Of a stretch of DNA of 64,000 nt, positions 45,049-54,029 are shown one piece after another. The notes below the pieces were generated by a model that saw only the letters and a list, made by a program, of their open reading frames with translations, searched no databases and was not told the origin of the DNA. Source of the stretch: Lactobacillus sp. YT155 (GTDB lineage: Bacteria; Bacillota; Bacilli; Lactobacillales; Lactobacillaceae); assembly GCF_030504545.1 (NCBI RefSeq), contig NZ_JAUKWP010000004.1:124001-188000 (forward strand), in the 5' to 3' direction. The first letter of the stretch is position 1; every line of letters starts with the position of its first letter. Made by a program: the position numbers and the translations under genes.

Positions 45049-47461
45049 CATACCCTCCTAAATCTATTACATGGTCCTTTTCAAAATAATCAACAGAACT
45101 ATTATTGGTCGTTACATAAAAAATTTGATTTTCAGTGCTCATTTCTTTGATTAATTCTAAGGCATTTTCGTATCTTTTTTTATCAAAATCACTAAAAGCA
45201 TCATCAATCAAAATTGGTAATGAAACAATGTCTGATATTTCCATAACAAAGGCACATCTTAAGGAAATATATAATTGGGCAATTGTTCCAGTTGATAATT
45301 CCATCAATTCATATTTTTGCTGGTCAGAGCTTTGAACTTCAATATTCTTATCTCCTGGAATGATATCAGTGTAATGATTATCCGTCAAAATATTAAAGTA
45401 CTTCTTTGAACGTTCCAACATCTTAGGAAAACGATTCTTAGTTGCTAAATTTAATGTCTCATAAATCCACGAAACAGCTAATTCATCGGCGACCCAAGCG
45501 TCGTATAATTCAATGATTTTGTCTTTTTGTTCAGCTAAATCTTGTTCTAAGCGTAAGTAGTCTTCATCATTAGCTAAATTCCCGAGGGCTACTTTTGAAG
45601 CAGCTAGTTGTTGAGTAAGTTGGTTAATGTCAGTTTCAATTCGACTTAGTTCTACAACATTTTGCTCTAATTGTGTTTTAACTTCATCGAACTCTGCTGG
45701 ATTATCTTTTAGTCTATTTATCAAGTCATCAGTTAATGCTTCAATTAATACTTCTTTACGTTTCGACTGGTCTTGTAATTGAATATCTGTTTGACGCTTA
45801 TTAATAAACTTCTCAGTATCAAAAATTTGATACTTTTGCATTAACTCGTTTTGTTGTTGCTTCAAGTTTAATAACTGTTGTGATAGTTCATTAACTTGAG
45901 TGCTTTTTTGTAAATCAGTTTGACGCAGATCAGTCTGCTTCTTTGATAAATAATTAACTTCTTCTAAATACTTTGTAACGTTTTTTACTGTTGGTGAAGC
46001 AACGATATTCAATGAACTAATTTGATTCTGCCACAATTCAATTTCTTGAGAAATTGCACTAATCTTTTGAGTTAATTGCTTAATTTCATCATTTAAATTT
46101 TGAATTTGAATGATTGAGGGCTGCAAAATCAAAGCTTCTTCAACTGTCATTTTACCGTAGTTGTGTTGGGCGAAGATATTGTTGTCTTGATGATTGTTGG
46201 TCGACAAATGTTGATATAAAAACCAACCAGCAATCAGAATTCCAATAGCTGAGACAATTTTCAGACTACCCGGAAGCGCTAGAAGTAACACAATAAAAAT
46301 TCCTACTCCTAGAACCATCCAGTATAAGTTTTTCTTCGTATCAGTTTGATTAACAGCTTGTAATTCTTCCTTAGACAAAGGTGTCATTGCTTCAGTAAGC
46401 TTGTAGTCACTAGAAAGTAGTCGCTCTTTTTCTTTTTGATCTTGCTCTATTTGTCCTTTTAACTGCTCAAGACTGTACATATCGCGATTAACTTCATCGA
46501 GATTATTCGTCAACTGTTTGATGGCTTCATGATTGTTTTCGTAATTTGCTAAAACTCGTTGATCTGCTTCACTTAAGTCACTAGTTTGATTCTGCAATTG
46601 TTTTATATTGGCATCAAGTGCTTGGATTTGCTGTTCAGTACTATTGAAATGATCCCAATCATCATTACTAATTCTTGGTTGTTGACCAATGTCAGATAGG
46701 TTCAAGTATTCTTCATACTGGTCTTTTTTGGCTAAGAAACTCTTTTGAGTTGCAATCGTTTTGTTCAGTTGATCTCGCTGTTGATTTAATTTAGAAAGTT
46801 CATCATTTTGTTGTTGTAATTCTGAATTTTTCTGATCAAAATCAGCTTTTTGATTTTGATAATTTTTTTGAGTATCAAGTAATTCTTGATATGCTTTTAA
46901 TTCTTGATTTAAAGGCTTCTTAGCATTCGCACTTGGTCGATAGATGTTACCACTATCTTTTTCAATATCTTTCATTAATTCTAGCCAAGAAGTCCCACCA
47001 ATCGCACCGACTGTCAGAACCTCAGTAATCAAATCTTGACGATCTAATTCTCCGGCCTTACCAATGTTGCTTTGATTTAAATCATAAACACTCTCATACA
47101 TTGATTTATCAACGGTTTTTAATAACTCAGCCAATTCACTTTCAGGTAACTCAACGTTGTTTTTAAAAAGTGTGCCATCCCCACCTTTTTTTCCTTTAGT
47201 TCGACGGATTAACCATTCATCATCATTATTGATAATGACCAGTTCGCCGCCATATTGACTGGCATTTTTAGGAATATATTGGTCGTATTTATTCTTTCCC
47301 GAAGCAGTTGAAAAACCAAAAAGAATTGACTTAATGAACGAAAGTAGCGTTGTCTTTCCTGACTCATTGAGTCCACGAATAACTTGATAATCTTTATGAA
47401 AATCAAAACTTGTATCTATTAATTTACCAAACCCAAATATATTGGCTTTTTTGACATACAT
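45029..47461 (-). CDS. yhaN: SMC/SbcC-like AAA ATPase YhaN with internal membrane hairpin
   Basis: An 810-residue ATPase of the Rad50/SbcC type. Walker A GLNESGKTTLLSF is near residue 35, Walker B LPILIDDAFSDFD near 765, with long Gln-rich coiled coils between. Midway (about 370-420) two hydrophobic segments, YWMVLGVGIFIVLLLALPG and SAIGILIAGWFLY, form a likely membrane hairpin instead of a zinc hook. It partners YhaO, 4 nt upstream in the same operon, in DNA end or membrane-associated nucleic acid processing; the precise substrate is unknown. Confidence 0.9.
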   Translation of the reverse strand: MYVKKANIFGFGKLIDTSFDFHKDYQVIRGLNESGKTTLLSFIKSILFGFSTASGKNKYDQYIPKNASQYGGELVIINNDDEWLIRRTKGKKGGDGTLFKNNVELPESELAELLKTVDKSMYESVYDLNQSNIGKAGELDRQDLITEVLTVGAIGGTSWLELMKDIEKDSGNIYRPSANAKKPLNQELKAYQELLDTQKNYQNQKADFDQKNSELQQQNDELSKLNQQRDQLNKTIATQKSFLAKKDQYEEYLNLSDIGQQPRISNDDWDHFNSTEQQIQALDANIKQLQNQTSDLSEADQRVLANYENNHEAIKQLTNNLDEVNRDMYSLEQLKGQIEQDQKEKERLLSSDYKLTEAMTPLSKEELQAVNQTDTKKNLYWMVLGVGIFIVLLLALPGSLKIVSAIGILIAGWFLYQHLSTNNHQDNNIFAQHNYGKMTVEEALILQPSIIQIQNLNDEIKQLTQKISAISQEIELWQNQISSLNIVASPTVKNVTKYLEEVNYLSKKQTDLRQTDLQKSTQVNELSQQLLNLKQQQNELMQKYQIFDTEKFINKRQTDIQLQDQSKRKEVLIEALTDDLINRLKDNPAEFDEVKTQLEQNVVELSRIETDINQLTQQLAASKVALGNLANDEDYLRLEQDLAEQKDKIIELYDAWVADELAVSWIYETLNLATKNRFPKMLERSKKYFNILTDNHYTDIIPGDKNIEVQSSDQQKYELMELSTGTIAQLYISLRCAFVMEISDIVSLPILIDDAFSDFDKKRYENALELIKEMSTENQIFYVTTNNSSVDYFEKDHVIDLGGYDDQKIS

Positions 47462-47465
47462 AAAC

Positions 47466-48650
47466 TTAGTTATCCTTTCTCTTATGATTTAAAACTCCGT
47501 AACTTTTTTGAACTATTTCATCAATATAGTTATCCTCATCAACATGTTCCTTGATGAAATCAAGTGACATTATCTTCTTATCTAAGCCAATAATTTTTTC
47601 ACGAGTGAAAATATCTTTTCTGGCTTCATCCCAATAAGATTCATCCATATCTTCAAACAAAGTTTCATTGCGATAAATTGTCTTAACCTTGTAAGCATAT
47701 ATTTGTTGATTATTTAAATAGGTTTGAATGTATGGCAAAAATTCACCATCTTCAATCTGATTTTGAACTTCATTTGCCAAGCATTGGACATTATCAAGAT
47801 TAATAGAAATCAAGGTATTTGGTTTCAATTCTTCGGCTGCTTGTACTACAGCATTCTTAATATCATCAATCGTAAATCCTGGTTCCATCATGGCGTTAAT
47901 TTCATCCCAAATAAAAATCTGCGATGAAATGAACTCTTGAGTGGTTTTTCCATCCTTCATTTCCACTAGATAAAAACCTTTTTCACCAGTCTCGGTTCGA
48001 TTAAGTCCTTGAATGTCACCTGAATACACAATCGGTGGATTTTGATTAATTATTCCAGCATCGTGAATATGACCAAGGGCCCAATAATCGTATCCTTTGG
48101 TAATCATTTCTTGAATATCAAATGGTGCGTAGTCTTTGCTTAGAGTTCCAGGCATTCCATGATACATCCCGATATGATAATCTTGATCGCTTATTTTACT
48201 TGGAAAATCAGTTACGTAATCTTTGAAAACATGTTGCTGTTTATAACTGAATCCAGAAACGGCAACTTTTTCACCCGCTTTAGTTTGTAAGTCAACTGTC
48301 GAAACATTCTCACCAAAGACATGGACGTTCTCGGGGAATTCAATAAAAGTCGATTCTTCAACTAAATAATCATGATTACCATAGATTATGAAGACATCAA
48401 TCTCATGTTCTTGTAATTTCAAAAACTGTTCACGTAAGAAATTTTGTTCTTTAAGACTTCTTTTATGACGGTCATATTCATCACCAGCCAACACTAAAAA
48501 ATCGACCTGTTGCTCGATTGCGGTTTGAATAACAACTTCAAAAGCATTGAATGTTGATTCTTTAAATTCTTCTTGTAAATCTGTCGAAATTCTTTTTACT
48601 CCTTGAAATAAATGTCCCAAGTGAGTGTCAGCTGCATGAATGAACTTCAT
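47466..48650 (-). CDS. yhaO: Metallophosphoesterase/exonuclease YhaO (SbcD-like)
   Basis: A 394-residue Mre11/SbcD-type phosphoesterase. Metal-binding motifs: AADTHLGH, LAGDEYDRH, IYGNHDYL, GMYHG and WALGHIHDAG, in the standard order. The C-terminal part (DYNYIDE-like) is shorter than in SbcD plus partner. First gene of yhaO-yhaN-yhaM; YhaN supplies the ATPase. Confidence 0.93.
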   Translation of the reverse strand: MKFIHAADTHLGHLFQGVKRISTDLQEEFKESTFNAFEVVIQTAIEQQVDFLVLAGDEYDRHKRSLKEQNFLREQFLKLQEHEIDVFIIYGNHDYLVEESTFIEFPENVHVFGENVSTVDLQTKAGEKVAVSGFSYKQQHVFKDYVTDFPSKISDQDYHIGMYHGMPGTLSKDYAPFDIQEMITKGYDYWALGHIHDAGIINQNPPIVYSGDIQGLNRTETGEKGFYLVEMKDGKTTQEFISSQIFIWDEINAMMEPGFTIDDIKNAVVQAAEELKPNTLISINLDNVQCLANEVQNQIEDGEFLPYIQTYLNNQQIYAYKVKTIYRNETLFEDMDESYWDEARKDIFTREKIIGLDKKIMSLDFIKEHVDEDNYIDEIVQKSYGVLNHKRKDN

Positions 48651-48702
48651 AAATGTCTCCTAAATTTATCTTTATAAACATTATACCTTACTTTTTTATC
48701 AA

Positions 48703-48731
48703 CAAAAAAAGACCTCCCTTGGAAGTCTTTA
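48703..48731 (-). terminator. Terminator after the YlbF-family gene
   Basis: Minus-strand stem AAAGACTTCC / GGAGGTCTTT (one bulge) and T7, overlapping the region just past the stop at 48734. Confidence 0.8.
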
Positions 48732-48733
48732 AT

Positions 48734-49078
48734 TTATTTACCTTGGTAAATTTCAGCAATTGGTTTGGTGATGATTTGGTTTAATTCATTAATTAAGTCA
48801 TTGATTTTCTTCTCAGATTCCATCAATTCGTTAATTACTGGGTATTTACCAAATTCTTCAGTGTAACCTTGCATTTTTTTGATATCTTCTTCAGTGATTT
48901 CTTCACCTGAAGCTTGTTTTTGTTGAAGTTCAAATTGTAAGTTTTGTACTTCATTGAAAACGTCATAAGCTTTTTGGTCAGCTCTTAATTTTTCAAATAC
49001 GGCACTCAATTCTTTGACTTGTTCAACTTCTGCCAATTCTGTAGCCATTTGGTTGGCTGTATCATAAATGTTAACCAT
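48734..49078 (-). CDS. YlbF/YmcA family protein (YheA-like)
   Basis: A 114-residue all-helical protein of the YlbF/YmcA (Com_YlbF) family. It shows the alternating helices with FEKLRADQKAYDVFNEVQNL and QLQQKQ-type segments. Relatives of Bacillus YlbF and YmcA modulate RNase Y, but the YheA-type members have unknown function. It is 12 nt downstream of the PBP gene and ends at a terminator, so the two form one unit. Confidence 0.85.
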   Translation of the reverse strand: MVNIYDTANQMATELAEVEQVKELSAVFEKLRADQKAYDVFNEVQNLQFELQQKQASGEEITEEDIKKMQGYTEEFGKYPVINELMESEKKINDLINELNQIITKPIAEIYQGK

Positions 49079-49090
49079 AATATCTCCTTG

Positions 49091-51166
49091 TTAAAATAGA
49101 TTCATAACCGAATTATACCATTTAATCGCACTATCTTTAATATAATTGAAATTATCTTGAACATTATCCATCCAATTATCAGATTTATTTGATTTAGTAA
49201 TATTATTCTTATCCATCTGAGCGGCATCTTCTTCTTCGAAATCAGTTTTAGAGGTATAAGGTAAGATGTTTTGCATCTCATTTCGATAGACCGCACCTAG
49301 TTCACTCTCACTGTATCCTGACATATAGTGATTAGCATCGGTCTTATCAAATCCCATCCAAGTAGCGACGACGACATCAGTTGTGTACCCAATTACCCAT
49401 TGGTCTTTAGTTCCACTACCTTGGCCCCATTCTTTATTAACTTCAGTACTTCCGGTTTTACCAGCAACTTGATAGCCAATTGGCTTAGCAGTTGCACCAG
49501 TTCCGTAGTTAAAGACTCCTAGCATCATACTAGTCATTGTCTTAGCTGTTTGAGAACTAATGATTTGTTTATTAGTTTGAGTATTATCGACAATCACATT
49601 ACCATTCACATCGGTAATCTTAGTAATGAAATGTGCCGTCGCTAATTTACCATCATTAGCAAAAGCCGTATAAGCCTGGGCCATTTGGAGTGGCGAAACC
49701 CCGGTTTCTAATCCACCTAAGGCTAAGGCTAGATTTTGATCATCTTTATGGACGTTAATCCCAAAGTTCTCAACTGAAGCAACACCTTTTTTGACACCAA
49801 TCTTATCCAATAAAGCAACCGCCGGAACGTTCTCACTTCTGGATAAAGCTTGATACATTGGCATCGTATTACTGTAATAATTATCGGCATTGTGTGGTGT
49901 ATAGTTGTTCTTGCCAAAACTTTGAATTTGATTAGGGAGAGCCGAATCATAGCGATAGCCACTCTCAATTGCTGGTGTATAAACAGCTAGTGGTTTAATT
50001 GCTGAACCTGGTTGACGCTTAATCTGTGTAGCTCGATTTAATCCACGGAAGACGTGTTCTCCACGGCCACCGACAACCGCCTCAACACCACCTGATTGTG
50101 GGTTAACAGCAATTGAGGCCGCTTGTGGAATTGTCCCATCACTAGCCGCTTGAGGAAATAACCAATTCTTTTCAAACGTTTTTTGCATTTGCTCTTGATA
50201 GTCTTGATTCAAGGTCGTATAAATTCGATAACCTTTATTTAGAATATCTTCTTCTTTAAGACCATATTTATTGATAGCTTCATCAATTACAGCATCATAG
50301 TAATATGGATATTTATAACGATCAGAAGTAGTGTAATTATCTTTTAAGTTCAAAGCCTGTGTCTTAGAACTGGCTGCTTCTTGCTTACTAATTTTCTTAT
50401 CTTGCACCATTAAATCTAAAATTAAGTTTCGTCTAGCAACAGCATTCTTAGGATTGTCAATCGGATTATATCCACTAGGGTCCTTCAATATTGCCGCTAG
50501 AGATGCACTTTGAGCAGTATTTAATTGACTAGCATGAATTCCAAAATACTTCATTGAAGCATCTTCAACACCCCAAACACCATTACCAAAATAAGCATTG
50601 TTCAAGTACATTGCCAAGATATCTTTTTTAGCATATGTTTTATTAATTTGCACCGCCATGAAGAACTCGGCAGCTTTTCGCATGAAAGTTTGCTTTTGAG
50701 AAAGTAAGGCATTCTTCGCCAACTGTTGAGTAATCGTACTTCCCCCACCACTAATCTGTCCTCGATTGATTACTAAATTCACGGCAGCACGGGCATATCC
50801 AGTAATACTAAATCCTGGATTAGTCCAAAAAGAACGATCTTCGGTGGCAGTTACAGCGTTTTGTAGGTTCGGCGAAATCTTATTAATATCCACAAAAGTT
50901 CCTTTTTGTGAATACAAGCTACCGGCATTTTTTCCTTTAGAATCAATAACTGTTGTGGTAGTTTGCAATTGTGATTTCAAGTCACCCACGTTAGCTGTTT
51001 TGGCACGGAATGTGAAATAACTACTTAAAATTAAAAAAATAGATGCTAAAATTAGGATAATCCAACGTGTCATTTGGTATCTCTTCCAAGCACGACGGAA
51101 GCCATTATCGAAACTCTCAAAAAATGGCCTACAAATTTCAGCAATTTTTGCAAAGAAATTCTTCAT
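49091..51166 (-). CDS. Class A penicillin-binding protein (PBP1A-type)
   Basis: A 691-residue bifunctional peptidoglycan synthase. Transmembrane segment at about 35-53. GT51 glycosyltransferase: catalytic Glu109 in ATEDRSFW, then GGGSTITQQLAKN. Transpeptidase: SxxK in GSAIKPL, SxN in SRSEN, KTG in AGKTGSTE. The C-terminal tail is short and Asp/Asn/Lys-rich. It polymerises glycan strands and cross-links them outside the membrane. Probably pbp1A, though which paralogue cannot be told. Divergent from the pseudouridine synthase gene. Confidence 0.95.
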   Translation of the reverse strand: MKNFFAKIAEICRPFFESFDNGFRRAWKRYQMTRWIILILASIFLILSSYFTFRAKTANVGDLKSQLQTTTTVIDSKGKNAGSLYSQKGTFVDINKISPNLQNAVTATEDRSFWTNPGFSITGYARAAVNLVINRGQISGGGSTITQQLAKNALLSQKQTFMRKAAEFFMAVQINKTYAKKDILAMYLNNAYFGNGVWGVEDASMKYFGIHASQLNTAQSASLAAILKDPSGYNPIDNPKNAVARRNLILDLMVQDKKISKQEAASSKTQALNLKDNYTTSDRYKYPYYYDAVIDEAINKYGLKEEDILNKGYRIYTTLNQDYQEQMQKTFEKNWLFPQAASDGTIPQAASIAVNPQSGGVEAVVGGRGEHVFRGLNRATQIKRQPGSAIKPLAVYTPAIESGYRYDSALPNQIQSFGKNNYTPHNADNYYSNTMPMYQALSRSENVPAVALLDKIGVKKGVASVENFGINVHKDDQNLALALGGLETGVSPLQMAQAYTAFANDGKLATAHFITKITDVNGNVIVDNTQTNKQIISSQTAKTMTSMMLGVFNYGTGATAKPIGYQVAGKTGSTEVNKEWGQGSGTKDQWVIGYTTDVVVATWMGFDKTDANHYMSGYSESELGAVYRNEMQNILPYTSKTDFEEEDAAQMDKNNITKSNKSDNWMDNVQDNFNYIKDSAIKWYNSVMNLF

Positions 51167-51244
51167 AGTTTACCTCGGTTGTAAAAGATTTTATCACAAT
51201 CATCAATGAAAGATTAAAAGTTTAGCTAACTCTTAGAAAATATT

Positions 51245-52111
51245 ATGAAAAAAACTATTATTTATCCTGAAAATGAACCTCAAACTATCCGTGAATTATT
51301 GAAACAATGGTTAATTCCCAAGAAATGGCAGCATTTCTTACGGATTAATCATCAAATATTAATTAACGATATTTATCAACCCTTTAACTACGAAATTCAA
51401 ACGGGAGATAAAATATCGATTGATTTTTCTGATCTACCGATTCGATCCAACCAAAACTATTTAACTTCTACACATGTTCCAGTAGTTGTCTTTGAAGACG
51501 AATCAATAATAATCATTAACAAACCAAGTGGGCAGAAAAGTCATCCTAATGAACCACAAGAAAATAATACTGCCATGAATGATGTAGAGTTTTATCTTCA
51601 AAGAACTCATCACCATGCTTATATGATTCATCGTCTGGATATGTTAACTTCTGGCTTGATGATGATTGCTAAGAATCCTTATGTCGTTCCAATTATGAAT
51701 CAGCAACTCACTAAAAAAACCTTTCAACGTCATTACTATGCTATGGTCGACTTGATTAATGATATTCCCGATACTAAAATTATCGACCTTCCAATTGCTC
51801 AAGACCCAACTGACCCACGAAAACGAATTGTCTCTTCATATGGTCTAGAATCGATTACAAAATTTTCTGTCATTAAAGAAAATGACTCTCAAGCCTTATT
51901 AGACATAAATCTTTTAACAGGAAGGACTCATCAAATTCGAGTCCACTTATCGCATCTTAACTGGCCAATTGTCGGTGATTCTTTGTATAATCCCAATTCA
52001 ACCAGCTCCAAGTTAATGTTGATGGCTTATCGAATGGAATATGTTGAACCTTTTTCACAACAAAAAAAATCCATTGAAATAAAAATTCCAACAGATTTCA
52101 CAATTAATTAA
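51245..52111 (+). CDS. RluA-family pseudouridine synthase
   Basis: A 288-residue RluA/RluD-type enzyme. Catalytic motif HRLDMLTSGLMM has the essential Asp; LLTGRTHQIRVHL is the second family motif. An S4-like N-terminal part is visible (QTGDKISIDF). It modifies rRNA or tRNA uridines; the target is not readable. The ribosome binding site before 51245 is weak. Its stop overlaps the convergent prenyltransferase stop by 4 nt. Confidence 0.92.
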   Translation: MKKTIIYPENEPQTIRELLKQWLIPKKWQHFLRINHQILINDIYQPFNYEIQTGDKISIDFSDLPIRSNQNYLTSTHVPVVVFEDESIIIINKPSGQKSHPNEPQENNTAMNDVEFYLQRTHHHAYMIHRLDMLTSGLMMIAKNPYVVPIMNQQLTKKTFQRHYYAMVDLINDIPDTKIIDLPIAQDPTDPRKRIVSSYGLESITKFSVIKENDSQALLDINLLTGRTHQIRVHLSHLNWPIVGDSLYNPNSTSSKLMLMAYRMEYVEPFSQQKKSIEIKIPTDFTIN

Positions 52112-53016
52112 AAATGAATCAAGACACCAATCATAAATAGAATAATGCTTGGGATAATTACTACATTAACCCCTTTTAACGCTGAGAAGTAAGTCTCTTT
52201 TTTGACTTGCTTTTTTAAATATGGCGAAATGGTCTTATACGCTAGTGGATACATCAAGACAACGAAACCAACTGTATAAGGAACAATATGTAGAATAGCT
52301 AGTACTGGTAGCAATACTGCGGCTAAAATCCATACTACTTTGTACATTGACACAGCATTTTCTTTTCCTAAGAAATAGACCAATGTATGACGACCATTTT
52401 TGATATCTTCATTCAAATCACACGTATTATTTGCTAGTAAAGTACTAAAGAAAATCAACATATTTGGCAAACAAATTAATAGAATTTCCGCAATGACTGA
52501 CCACTGCATTAATGAACGATCATTTAAACCTAGATACACGTAAACTAAAGGAATAAAGAAAGCTATTGCAGATGCAACTGTCACCTCAGCAATTGGCAAG
52601 CTATTGATTGGTCTGGGGCCAAAGGAATAAAACAATCCAATAGCTACACAGATTACACCTACTATTAAAGTCGTCCAACCAGTCTTATAAACTAGGAATA
52701 AACTAGCAGCAAGCGGAATAATGGAAAGACCAATAATCCAATTACGTACCGTCTTCAATGGAACATTGTTTGTTCCAATAGTAGAAACATTCTTCTTGTA
52801 TCCATCTTCATCCTTGGCATTCTTATAGTCCATATAGTTATTATGCATATTAACAATTAAGTGAAAGCTAAATACACATAAGAACCCAATAATTCCATAA
52901 GTATAGTCATAAGAACCAAAACGATAATAAGAATACGACACTGCAAGAATAAACCAGATTACATCTAACGGTGAAGTGTAAATTTCTGTTAGTTCATAAA
53001 ATAATTTCCAATTCAT
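52108..53016 (-). CDS. UbiA-family prenyltransferase (MenA-like), copy 1
   Basis: A 302-residue polytopic membrane protein of the UbiA superfamily. First Asp-rich motif NNYMDYKNAKDED (around 60-72), second DLNEDIKNGRHTL (around 200-212); these bind the Mg-prenyl-diphosphate. The second motif fits MenA, which prenylates dihydroxynaphthoate to demethylmenaquinone. It is a close paralogue of the next gene, 18 nt upstream. No other men genes are in the window, so a scavenged quinone precursor is possible (inference). Confidence 0.87.
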   Translation of the reverse strand: MNWKLFYELTEIYTSPLDVIWFILAVSYSYYRFGSYDYTYGIIGFLCVFSFHLIVNMHNNYMDYKNAKDEDGYKKNVSTIGTNNVPLKTVRNWIIGLSIIPLAASLFLVYKTGWTTLIVGVICVAIGLFYSFGPRPINSLPIAEVTVASAIAFFIPLVYVYLGLNDRSLMQWSVIAEILLICLPNMLIFFSTLLANNTCDLNEDIKNGRHTLVYFLGKENAVSMYKVVWILAAVLLPVLAILHIVPYTVGFVVLMYPLAYKTISPYLKKQVKKETYFSALKGVNVVIIPSIILFMIGVLIHF

Positions 53017-53034
53017 GATAATTCCTCAGTTTGT

Positions 53035-53949
53035 TTATAATATTTTACTTACGAGTACGAATGCTGCAAATAGTAGTATACTTGAAAACTCAAACAAATT
53101 TACAGCTTTAAGCGCTGAAAAATAAGTAACTTTCTTTATTTGTTTACTCAAAAATGGTTTTAAAGTTTGATAAATTTTAGGATAAATCAAAACCATAAGT
53201 AGTGAGGTTATTGGTAACAATCCAAATATAACTAGAATAATTACTAATACTGCTGCGATTATCCATATTAGTTCATAAAATTTTAAAGCTTTGCTTTTCC
53301 CTAGATAATAGACTAATGTATGACGACCATTTTTAATATCTTCAGTTAAATCACTTATGTTATTCGATAGTAAAAGTGTCATTAGAATCAAAATATTAGG
53401 AAGATCAGTAATGAAAATCCTCCAGATTGCTGACCACGTCAAGGCAGAGCGATCACTCATTCCTAGATAGATGTAAACCAGTGGAATAAAAAAAGTGATT
53501 GCTAAAGCAATTGTTACTTCAGCAATTGGTAGACTATTAATAGGTCTAGGTCCATAAGAATAAAAAATTCCAATCAATACACAAACTATTCCAATGACTA
53601 AAGTAATCCAGCTAGTTTGATAAACCAACCATAAGCTAGCAATCAATGGCAAAATTGATAGTCCTAAAATCCAATTTCGAACAGTTTTTAAAGCAATATT
53701 GTTTGTTCCGATTGTACTAACTTTTTTCTTGTATCCCTCTTCATCTTTGGCATTTTTATAATCCATATAATTATTATGCATATTAATGAGTAAATGAAAA
53801 CAAAATACACAGATAAAGCCAATTATTCCATAAAAGAAATTAAATTCACCAAAACGATAATCTGAATATGCTATTGCAAAAACAAACCACATCACGTCTA
53901 GCGGAGTGGTATAAATTTCCGTTAACTCATAAAACAATTTCCAAGTCAT
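53035..53949 (-). CDS. UbiA-family prenyltransferase (MenA-like), copy 2
   Basis: A 304-residue paralogue of the 52108 product, alike over the whole length (KLFYELTEIYT start, GIIGF, MHNNYMDYKNAKDE, VSTIGTNN, YGPRPINSLPIAEVT, DLTEDIKNGRHTLVYYLGK). Both Asp-rich motifs are intact, so both copies may be active. They could differ in prenyl chain or aromatic acceptor. It leads the pair; the two genes are probably co-transcribed. Confidence 0.87.
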   Translation of the reverse strand: MTWKLFYELTEIYTTPLDVMWFVFAIAYSDYRFGEFNFFYGIIGFICVFCFHLLINMHNNYMDYKNAKDEEGYKKKVSTIGTNNIALKTVRNWILGLSILPLIASLWLVYQTSWITLVIGIVCVLIGIFYSYGPRPINSLPIAEVTIALAITFFIPLVYIYLGMSDRSALTWSAIWRIFITDLPNILILMTLLLSNNISDLTEDIKNGRHTLVYYLGKSKALKFYELIWIIAAVLVIILVIFGLLPITSLLMVLIYPKIYQTLKPFLSKQIKKVTYFSALKAVNLFEFSSILLFAAFVLVSKIL

Positions 53950-54001
53950 TGTTTCATTCCCCTAAATTATTCTACGGATATTTTACCGCTTATGACAGTA
54001 T

Positions 54002-54028
54002 AAAAAAAGTACAGTTTCCACTGTACTC
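54002..54028 (-). terminator. Terminator of the 54030-55949 gene
   Basis: Minus-strand perfect stem AGTACAGT / ACTGTACT, loop GGAA, followed by a T-run; separates this gene from the prenyltransferase pair. Confidence 0.85.
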
Positions 54029-54029
54029 T

